A stretch of 64,000 nt of DNA. Source: Blastomussa wellsi (Eukaryota > Cnidaria > Anthozoa > Scleractinia > Plerogyridae). Positions 54,807 through 64,000 of this stretch are shown here, piece after piece; the stretch's first letter is position 1, and every line of letters begins with the position of its first letter. Under the pieces are notes generated by a model. It was not told the DNA's origin, made no database searches, and was given only the letters and a program-made list of their open reading frames with translations. Made by a program: the position numbers and the translations under genes. The stretch covers positions 28,863,289 to 28,927,288 of the forward strand of contig OX393562.1 of assembly GCA_947652115.1 (NCBI GenBank), given 5' to 3'.

Positions 54807-56770
54807 AAAACGGCCCACACCGCAGATAATTCGAGTGGTGAATAGTTAGTAGCAATCTTTACTCATGAAGTGGGCAAAGAAAGTTAATTCACATCGATAA
54901 GCATTTAAATTTAATTCATTGAATTTTTCCTTCCTTCGGCTCTTTGAAAATTTTAATTAATATCATAAGCAATGTGAATTCTTTAGAAGGTATCACCGAC
55001 ACTTTCCGAGAGAGGCCAAAAAAGTGGTCGATCAATAGTGATAAACATACGTTATTAATAATAATAAACTTTTAAATTGCGCGGAAGCAAGGTGTCCTCG
55101 TGAATTTGTTCTGTTGGTCAATGTTATTTTCGTCAATGCAATTCACTTCCATTTTCCATTTAAAAGTTCTAGCGATTTGTCAAATGTGTTTCAGAGCTGA
55201 TGCTTCAAGGATAAATCCCTTAATTACCTGCTACTAACCTCTGACTGACCACCATTTAGTTTCTCTTCCGCGTAAATTTCGCTTTATTAAAAAGACTTTA
55301 CTAAGACAATCGAAAAATCGAAGGGCGGACAGAAGCCTTGTTTCTATAATTAAAAAAACCTGCCTACGACTCAAGCATGTTTATACATTTTATAATCACG
55401 AGAGCTTACAATTTCGGACAAAAATGTTTTGCCTTTTTCCTGAAATGTGCTTCGTTATTTAGGTATCACAAATTGCACAAACTGTGTTTGATCGATGCGG
55501 TTTTAATGTTGATGCCAAAGTTGATTACATTTATTCGGTTTATTCTACCACCCCAAACAAATAGGCTCGATTTAGGAGCGCGGGCTCCGGTTCCCGAACA
55601 GCGGCTGGTCATCGAGCCTACAAACAAAGAAAGAGCAAAAAAGAGCGTTGGGTAACTTACAGAGACATAGAGCTCGCAGATGGTAAATATTTTCTGCTGT
55701 TTTCTGACAAAGGAGTGCATAATTGTTTATGGTACATTACAAACCTGTCGGAAAAACCCACACCGTCAAAGACAACAAGCGGGTGTTTCCGTTGCCAACT
55801 ACAACGCAAGAAAGAGATAAGTTTGAAATATATTTTCCAAACAAGCACTATGACAAGATATTAACTGTTCCGAACAGAATCAACTAGACTGGCAGTCTAG
55901 TTGATTCTGAAGAAATCGTTGCGTTCAATTTTCCGTTAACCATTCAGTGTGAAAATGTAACAATTTACTACAGCAAGCACACAGTCATTCACCCAATTCG
56001 TTTGTACTTATTCTCCTTTTTTCTGTCACCTTATTGGCATCCATTTTTGGAATTTCTGGTGGAAAATCACCTCATGATTTTGTCGATTATTATAAAAATC
56101 CTCTTAGGGAAGTAAAAATACGGCTCATGTTCGGTCTAAAACGGACAATAACATCGATCATCATCGTTTTGCTTTTGTCCTATGCATTATGAGGTAAGCT
56201 GCGCCGTTTTACATGGATCATAAACCACAAATACACTGCAAATAGCGCTTGAAGCGAGGGCAAATATCTCACGATATGTACTGCCCTTAGTATTTACTCA
56301 GCGTGAGTAAGGGAAATACTGCAAGCAGGATGCACGAACAGCGCCGATAAGCATCGCCTCCCTCTTGACACAACCAAAACGTTCGTGGTCTGATGAATAG
56401 TCGACATAGCAATCAGTCGAAGCAGTTTGTTCACGTACCAATCCCATCCTCGCAATGGCCGAAGTCTCAGCTGCTCAGATCATCGAGTCGATCAGTGATC
56501 GTATAGCAAAACGGACCACATATGAAATGCACAACAAGGCGGCCCTTTGGTACTACGGGCACAATGCAGGCACATCTCAGTGAAACAACTTAGATTAAAA
56601 TTGCTGCCTAGGTAGCAACGATAATAAACCCGGTAAAAGGAAACATTTGACAATAAGAATCCTATAAGAAATTTTAGTGTGTAGCATCGCTGAACATTTT
56701 AACTCCTCATGCATTTGTTTTTCGTTTCGCCAAAATGCTACAAGCCAGGGAGGGGGTACTTAACTTAGTT
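54807..56770. other. Intergenic, no gene seen
   Basis: It contains the perfect palindrome at 55875-55909 and an inverted pair AGGCTCGAT…ATCGAGCCT at about 55562-55619 around a GC-rich core. Otherwise AT-rich with no supported exon. Open frames at 55377-55720 overlap on both strands. Confidence 0.4.
55875..55909. repeat. Perfect 17-bp-arm palindrome
   Basis: CAGAATCAACTAGACTG, one base, then CAGTCTAGTTGATTCTG. Both arms are exact reverse complements with a single-base spacer. It is too short for a transposon end pair. Confidence 0.85.
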
Positions 56771-56778
56771 TAGGTGTA

Positions 56779-56970
56779 GGGGTGCCCCTGGGGATTTGAA
56801 ACCCTGACCCTGTTTAGTACAAAAATAGCGTTAAACACCTACCATGTTTAAGGACAAAAGGAAAACGTTTTCTTGTGCTCTAGCGGTAATATTTAGCCCT
56901 GAAAATGATTGATCTAATAACTGGTTAAATAAATAATGATCAACGTTTCTGATTTCGGATTGCTTAAAAG
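56779..56970. repeat. Interspersed repeat family B, copy 2
   Basis: Matches 11981-12180 in the same orientation over about 190 bp, with roughly 15-20 percent differences by eye. Confidence 0.7.
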
Positions 56971-57339
56971 TTGACGAAAGTCTTGATTCATACGAAAATG
57001 TGTTTTAACTGCATCTTCATTTTCATGCAAAATAAGCTCATTCCCACATGAATAGTTTCGCACTTAGTCTCGTTTTGAAACAGAGGGAAAAGGGAACTCG
57101 GAAATGGCCTATTAACCCTGTTCAGGAATGAGAGGCCAAAAACCAACGAAAAAAAAAATGGACAAGAACGAGAAATATTCTGTCTTCCCACCATTGGTTC
57201 CTAGGCGGATTCCCAGCACGTGAAGAATATTCTCGTCCCAGACTCCGAGAAAACATTTTATGAAGGAGAGAGGAACAGGTTTTTAAGGATACGTTCCTTT
57301 AAAATGCTCTACTAAGACAGCAAACTAATTTAACTCAGG

Positions 57340-57345
57340 TTTATT
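57340..57345 (-). terminator. Polyadenylation signal of RW-amide gene B
   Basis: TTTATT on the plus strand is AATAAA on the minus strand, about 127 bp after the gene B stop codon. Confidence 0.55.
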
Positions 57346-57471
57346 AGTTCAATATGCAATTTATTTCGATTTTGATCATGTTACACTCAAGCACAAGATT
57401 TACGTAAATAGTTTACAGTGATTGTATTTAGCTTTTTTCTGACGATAAAGATGGTACAATTCACTGATGCT

Positions 57472-59085
57472 TTAGCTATGGTCATATTCTGGAAGATCAC
57501 TGCGCCTATCTTGACCTGTGGAATAAAGGTGAGGAATTTAAAAACGTGAGTATTGATCTGTATAATTATTACAAAAAAATACATCATCAGCTCTTGAGGA
57601 TTTAATAGCTTTGACAGTACAAACTACGGTTTGAAAAAATGGAACACAAATTTCTAAAATGTCAAAACCTTTATATGTATTAGGTATACCATAAACTATT
57701 CCACATTTTCAGTTCTCATAGAATAGGTTAGAAACAAATGAATAATTGTTGTAAAAAAACTTCAAAAACTTTTAGAGGTGAGAGGTGGTGACCACATCAT
57801 GCTCGTACAGGGAAAGCGGTCACAATTTTATGTTTTCAGATTAGGCATACGGACCGGGGAGCAGGGGCTGTAGCTCCCCCCCCCCTCAAATTTTGGGCAA
57901 ATCAGAGTTTTTGGGCAGCACGAGAAAATTTGGGCAATAAGTAGATCTTTTCAAGACCATTTTGGTGTGAAAAACGTTTTCCAAACTTGGCCAAATTTGA
58001 ACCAAGAAGTAACATCACAGACACATAACTGCTCTCCTGTGACGAATGGTTCAAGATAAGAGGTCGACCATTTATTTAAAATAATGGGATAGTTCAAATA
58101 TATACCTGCATATTATCAAAAAGACTATTTCCCACACCAGCAGAAAGCCCCACTGTCGTCCAATTTTCTCTATTTATTTCAAATTCACTTATCCTTGTCC
58201 CTTCATCTTTTCTAAAAGATTATTAAAAATCATAGCAGGTTTGTAAGACAGCTCCCTTAGCGCCAACGCCGGAACTCGACATAAATATGCATCAGAAAAT
58301 TATTTCAAAGCGTTACCGACAATCGTTGTCTGCGGCTGTCGCCGCTCAAACGATTGCTGCCGTAATAATAAAAATTATAATATACTCAATTGACCACTCC
58401 CAAAATGAGGCCCTCCAGGGCCAATTTCGTGTGATCATAACTAACGAAAAATAAAGAAAATAAAACTTAGGTAAAAGTAACAAAAATATCTGGGACTGTT
58501 CGCGCGTGACACAGTGTGATGTTCGCGCATATTTTCAGTGTTTAAAGTAACACTGTCACGAGTATAGCTTTAACAATTCATCATCCCGTGACACCAATGA
58601 CAACAATGGAAACCTGCGAACAGTGGTCAAGTTTCGATAAAATGACAATGCCAGTGTACTGAAGCTAAATATGGATATGGACAGTGATACCATCGGGAAC
58701 TTTAGATCTCAACTTGAAAAAGTCGGCTGACTTTTTCAAGTTCTGTCCTTGTGATTTTGAGAAATTGATGAAAACTATTTGCGGTCACCCTCTCCCTTCA
58801 ATATTCTGCTTGATATTTATTTATTTATGTTTAAGGAGGAATGTCCGTGAAAGTGTCCCTTTAACAGGTGACCACGAGTACTGTAGGCTTACTGTAGAAT
58901 TCCCGCTTGTTATCCTGTTGTTGTCTCCGCCAGTCTCGAGCTTCTTCTGGAGCATATTCCTCGGAAAGCCTGTTGTTTCTTTTGCCCCAACGCAGGGCAT
59001 CCTGTTGACCCACAGCAGGTTGGATAGAGAGCAGAAGTATTGCGCATGTCACAAGTGCGAAAGTGAGCTGTGTTTTGGAAACCAT
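57472..59085 (-). CDS. RW-amide-type neuropeptide precursor B (predicted product pQQDALRW-amide)
   Basis: Two coding exons, 58893-59085 and 57472-57515, join through a phase-1 intron to give 78 aa. An AG directly precedes the ATG, so the 5' UTR is spliced. Residues 1-26 are a signal peptide (MVSKTQLTFALVTCAILLLS..PAVG). Q27 starts the predicted peptide QQDALRW, followed by G34 (amide donor) and the dibasic K35-R36. After that come an acidic, Arg-rich spacer with further basic sites (RDWRR, DNKREF) and the C-terminus SQDRRSDLPEYDHS. LRW-amide is the exact C-terminal triplet of the sea-anemone Antho-RWamides. The neuropeptide, if real, would act on secretion from neurons. A spliced, TATA-bearing upstream exon is proposed near 60384-60460. 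The terminal exon rests on splice signals and phase only. Confidence 0.78.
57820..58892. other. Intron of RW-amide gene B with low-level repeats
   Basis: Between the two coding exons (57516-58892) there is a poly-C run near 57880 and phrases TTTTGGGCAA shared with 48.2-48.5 kb. No exon of another gene is recognised. Confidence 0.4.
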
Positions 59086-59312
59086 CTGCCAGGTTAAAAA
59101 CATAACAATAATCAAGCGATGAAAATGTTAATTAAATTTCAACATACCTGGTAAATGAGAGTAAGGACAAGCAAAAAGGACGTTTATCAGGCTTGCGTCG
59201 CAGTTAGCCTCGATTATTTTGTCAAAGACCTATTCATTCTCACTGTGAAACGCACCACAGTTATGCGAACCAGCGGTAGAACCCGAAACACGTGATCATA
59301 TTTGGCCAACCC

Positions 59313-59388
59313 GGCCACAGTCGCTCAGTTGGTAGAGTATCGCACCGGTATTTCGCGGAGGTCACGGGTTCGAATCCAGTCGAAACCC
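59313..59388 (+). repeat. tRNA-derived repeat upstream of RW-amide gene B
   Basis: GTCGCTCAGTTGGTAGAG is a clear A box and CACGGGTTCGAATCC a clear B box, 75 bp overall. The acceptor stem ends do not pair well and the anticodon arm is irregular, so a SINE head is more likely than a tRNA gene. It lies in the proposed 5' UTR intron of gene B. Confidence 0.5.
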
Positions 59389-60383
59389 TGATTTTTACAG
59401 GCTTCTTCTTTCCAATTGCTTCAATTGGAAATTCACTGCGATGACCATTCTTCACTTTCAGACAAAATTTTGGAAGAAATTAAAACCTACCTATCCTATT
59501 TTCATTATTTTCTGTTGGATATGGACTTTTGTCGGAAATTGTAAACACTGTCTTAGCTCATTCTTTGATGATTAACTACTGATGAAGGAATCATCGACTG
59601 ATTAATAAACAAAGCCTGTCTTCCTCGGCTGTTGATCGAAAGCTCTCTTGTCGACAATTCATGCAAATAATTTTTTATTGCACTTGTTGGAGGCGATTTG
59701 GTATGAATATTTATATAAAGTTTTAGTAAAACTTTCGTCATAAAACAAATTAACAATTAATGCAAAAATAATGGCACTCCCGGCATCACATACTTTTAAA
59801 AGGAGCAGAACAGAGAAGCAAAGAAAACTTCTTTGATTTTCCAAGAGATTAGCAACAACAAACTATTTTGATACCTATAGCTAACCTGACTAAAATAAAA
59901 ACATTTTAACTAGATAGCAAGTGATCTTTATATTTTAGCCAGTTGAAATTCATCGCTGGGTAACTCATAAATGGTCAGTTGTTACGCTTGCTTTCCCGGC
60001 TTTGTCAAATTTTCAAAAGTGCAAAATTATGTTAACGTTTATACGCCATAGCCATTATGAACTATTGTTCAGTTATGTTTAAATTCGTAAAAGTGTAAAT
60101 GAACGCGCTCCTCTTTAAATTTGTAAAAGACTCGAAACGAAAACTTTTACATGGAAAAGTAATCACTAGCTGCTATCGTTTACAAAAAAACTAAAACGAA
60201 GTCATGCATAGTTTTAAGGCCTTCAGTAGCTGGCGTGGAAAGTATGGGAACATTAATATTGTGGTTTTCCAATGCCCTCAAAAAAATCCTCATGCTAAAA
60301 TCGAATTTTATCAATAAAACACGTTTAAGTATTTTTGCCTAAATGCTTAGCCTCTAGAAAATGCGTAATGCAAACAAACTTAC

Positions 60384-60460
60384 CGTGGAGCTTAGGAGTG
60401 AATGTTTCAAAACCTCCTGCTGCGTACGAGTAAGACGAAAACGCTGTCGATCTATATATT
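60384..60460 (-). promoter_or_regulatory. Proposed TATA promoter and 5' non-coding exon of RW-amide gene B
   Basis: On the minus strand AAATATATAGATCG (60451-60460 region) is a TATA-like box. About 30 bp downstream a start site would fall near 60425. The exon would run to 60384, where CCACG|GTAAGTTTG is an excellent splice donor. The next acceptor used would be the AG at 59086-59087, before the ATG. No CAAT or other element was identified. Confidence 0.4.
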
Positions 60461-63400
60461 TGCCTCCAGGAACTAATTTGAAGGATAGATAAAACAACTT
60501 TCAATTTAAAAACGACGCTTCAAGATAATGTGATTATCTTCAAACAATATGCTTGTCGCTTCGGGAAGCTGAACACTAATTTGCGGCATATGGCGTTTCA
60601 CATCCAAGTAGCATATCATTGCTTTTAATGAAAGCTAGAATGCATCGAACATTCAAGATCTGCATACCTCATTGTGTTGTTCTGGTCAAGAAAAGTTTTT
60701 TTCACATTTCCAGAAGATTAGTTAGTCGAAATTTCCGGGAGATATGTCTGAGCCATTAATCACGATCCTTTGAACCTCTTCGCAAGGGAATAAGGTGGAA
60801 AAAGGGATTGGGAAACGTTTTGTTTTAGAAAACCAAAACTATTTGCCGAAAAGTCGAAATTTATACCAGCGTCTTTCAGACGTCTTCACTTTATGTTTTA
60901 AACGTTTACCGAAGGGAAAACTCTTGTGACAGAAAAGAAATTGCTTCTGCAAAGTTCAAATGCGGGGATTTGAAGGCAATTTTTAGTTATTTCCTTTAGG
61001 GCAAAGAAAAATATCCATAAAGTTTCAGTTTAATAACCGCTCTTTGATCTCCTTCAGTGATAATTGGTTCGCACGAAATTAACAATATCCGTTTAAAAAT
61101 ATGCCTGTAGAATATTTTTCTTGCCAATCCAAAAAGGAGTTTTTCCTAGAAATTTAATACTACAATTTGTTCCAAGAGGTTGTTTGAAATTAGATTACCT
61201 TTGGTATTTGCATGATTGGGTGACACTACAATTGAAGCATTATGTTCTTGTGGTAGCTTGAGAAATCAAAACAATAATGACCAATAATCAAAAGAATGAA
61301 TACAAGTTCGACTAGTAAAGCGGTCTCGACTGAGGAATGTTTAGGCAGAATTCAAAGGGTTAATTTAATTTAGGATCATAATAATCGTCGAGTAGATTTA
61401 TTGACTTTTATATTTTGATAATGATTATTTTTAATATTGTTACAACAAGACGTCGTGCCTTTTAAAATCTGGTGTGCAATGACCCACCCAACTCGGTTTA
61501 AAATGTTTTATTTATGAATGACTTTCAGTTTTAACTAAGTTAGAGAACGCACTTAAGCCCAACTTCACGATTATTATTCCCAAGGCAGATTGTTTTTTCC
61601 CAAGGAAAACTGAAAAACTTTAAACTGCAATCTTAAGATTATCTCATGTTTTCCTTCGGGGTATTTTATATCACGCCTTTTTTTGCCTATGATGAAAACA
61701 TGTTCTACTGACAGCTTTCGGTTTCTTATAATTAATTCGTATTCTTTTTTATTATTTTTACAGAAAAAACGCGCATTTATTATGCATGATCTGAATCATG
61801 ATTTTAAACTTATTTTATTTTTGTTGTAAAGCACACATGCTTTCAAAATGAAGTAAAAAATAGCCAAGGTGTATTATGACGGCCTGGTTTAGTTCTTTTT
61901 CTCAATACTGAAAGAGTTTAAAAGAAAGAAGTACATATTGAAAAGAAGCAATTGGAAACACGAAAAAAGGAGAAAATAGAATTGTAGCGCAGAGTTTCGC
62001 CATCAGATCCAAGAAATATAAGAAAAAGGCCGTAAAATAAAGGATGAAGAACAACTCAATTTTGTAAATTTATTGAAAATTTTCTATAAGTGTTATTTAT
62101 CTCCAAAACATGAAAGCAAAGTCAAGTGCCAATGTGTGATAGGAATAAAACTACGAATGATCATCATGTTTTAATAAACTGATAATATCTAAGAATTTTC
62201 TTTTGAACTTTATGGGGGAAACGGCATAAAGTTCCTGACAGAGCGTTTGTAATTACTGTTAGTGTGTTCTGAAGTAATTTGAAATAAATGTGATCAGTTC
62301 GTTTTATTAATTCCGAATCAAGATGCGGTTTATAAAAATGAATGCGCATTCCTTCTTGTCAAAGCATCGTTTTTCATCTGTTACGGATTACTAATGAATT
62401 GCATTTTCTGTATTCTAAAGAAATAAAATTTATTAAGTGAAATTAATTGAAATTTAATAGTAACACCGACTGTCAAAATTTCGTATAATTTCTTCCCACT
62501 TTCTTAAAAATATAGTTCATAATATATTGTATTAATAATAACTATTAGTAGACAAAATAGTTTAATTATGTTTGTTAATAAAAATCAGTGAAAAAAGTGA
62601 ACGAGAACTAAAAAAGTAAAACTTCTATCAAAAAATAAAAATAATTAAGACTAGAAGTATGCCAGACTTGTCGGCCCTCTCATTCCTGATGGAGTTACAG
62701 GTATTTAATTTCTCTTAAAAAAGAATGGTCAACCTTTTAATGTACGTGTCACGAATGGTGTACGTGTATCTTCAAAAATGTTAGCGAAAAGTAAAATACT
62801 CTGTTACATCTCCAAATTTGTTAAGTGTTTCGTTCATAATCCATCTTTTTCTTCCTTCAGTCTGGTAATCCTTGCATGTTAGTGGCTTAATATCGTCTCT
62901 TGGTATATTTTCTGCCTTAGTAAACTGTTATTATATAAACATTTCCTTTGATTTCCTGTTTGATACTTTCTAAACGAACATACTTCTTGTAAAGTGCAAA
63001 CAGAGTATACATAAAACCAAAGTGAAGAACAAGAAAAAAGAAAGCAGAATACCATCAGTGTATATAAAGAATATCTACTATATTTACTATTTTGGGGTGT
63101 GTGGGCGTCCATACAGCCACTGAATCAGGGTCACACAATAAATGTCACTATTGCTCTTCTCGATATTTGTCATTTATTAAACGTACCTCCACTCAGTGAC
63201 GGATCTAGGAATATATATATATATTTTTTTTTTTTTTTTTGGGGGGGGGGGGTTGATACACACAATAAAAAACAGATAAATAGAAATAATCTGTTACAAA
63301 AGTAGAAAAGAAATGGATTTTTAAAATGTGAGGGGCGGCTAGCCACCCTTATCAGTTCCTGTCACTCTAACGACAAGTTGACGTTGAATTGTTTGAAATT

Positions 63401-64000
63401 AATTGTGCCTAAATTACAAATTTTACTGGAAAAGGGAGAAATAATATTTAATAGCAACAAAAAGATTTCAAAGCCCTCGCGACGCCATTTTGGATTTGAT
63501 GATGGGTAATGTTTCACACAAAAAATCCTCTGCTGGCAACCTTTACACGTCATCAAATTATGGCATTATTGCAAAAAATTAAAGTCAATTTGTCGAAAGA
63601 GTGGAGGTTCCCTTTGAAACCCAACCATAATATATTTGTAGAGGTGCATGGCTGCAGTGCCTGTTCAGTGAAAAACCACGGCCTTTAATAAGTAACGGAA
63701 AGAGTTTTTAAAATAGATTTTTTAAGAGGAACTCATGTCATCAATATAGCTTCTATTTCTTGAGAGGGACACTTTTGGCAACATCTACATCACAGTTTTT
63801 TTTGTGTCAAATCGCATAACTTAGATTCTCATTATACCTATTCTTACTTACTAGTTTCGCGAAATTAATTATTAAGGTCCCTCAAAATAAAGGAGTTTAT
63901 GCATTTTGAAAAAAATAGGGTTTACCTCGGTGTAAAAACCTGTGACTTTTTTCTTTGTTTTTGATCTATTGTTTTTCTGTTCTGTATTGTTTCAAGGTTC
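60461..64000. other. AT-rich terminal stretch, no gene seen
   Basis: Very AT-rich with no supported exon, tRNA or tandem array. Near 63193 a GTGACGGATCTAGGA phrase, followed by (AT)n, T and G homopolymers, is a typical repeat junction. A related GATCTAGGAATT is found in reverse complement at about 35826-35840. Confidence 0.45.

Noticed and set aside
55377..55720. Overlapping frames on both strands as genes
   Set aside because: They overlap antisense, have no splice or signal context, and include an inverted GC-rich repeat.

Overview
The window looks like a piece of an anthozoan cnidarian nuclear genome, most likely a hexacorallian such as a stony coral or sea anemone. It is AT-rich, its genes have small exons with GT-AG introns, and it is crowded with fold-back elements, tRNA-derived repeats and retroelement 3' ends. 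Two tiny secreted precursors carry an RW-amide signature of the kind described for sea-anemone neuropeptides. No species name can be given from sequence alone. All gene models below were assembled by hand from splice signals and reading-phase continuity. They are supported by exact phase agreement across every intron, not by transcripts.

Layout. 71-5826 (+): the 3' part of a fibronectin-III type I membrane receptor, cut off by the left edge. 6053-7766: a direct duplication of about 0.8 kb. 8-11 kb: intergenic sequence with a long fold-back element. 11006-25852 (-): a four-exon gene for a secreted hemicentin-like von Willebrand A protein of 680 aa. Its 11.1-kb first intron is almost entirely a purine-biased minisatellite with an 18-bp unit, interrupted by a perfect 292-bp tRNA-like tandem array. 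27.6-28.3 kb: a truncated Penelope-like element keeping only its GIY-YIG endonuclease. 32 kb and 35 kb: 3' ends of two LINEs, the second directly after an 80-bp satellite. 34221-38923 (+): a five-exon zona pellucida (ZP) domain membrane protein of 385 aa. 40987-47060 (+): a six-exon DEG/ENaC/ASIC-family channel of 521 aa. 49547-50134 (-) and 57472-59085 (-): two paralogous precursors whose predicted products are pQLPGIRW-amide and pQQDALRW-amide. 51.9-53.0 kb: a 103-bp tandem array split by a THAP-bearing transposon-like insert. 60.5-64 kb: AT-rich sequence with no gene seen.

How the genes may work together. The most interesting neighbourhood is 41-60.5 kb. A DEG/ENaC channel gene sits about 2 kb from two RW-amide-type precursor genes. 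Some cnidarian DEG/ENaC channels (Hydra HyNaCs) are opened directly by amidated neuropeptides, so a physically linked ligand/receptor set is a testable idea. It is only inference here. The FN3 receptor, the ZP protein and the VWA protein are all cell-surface or extracellular-matrix products, with no sign that they act together.
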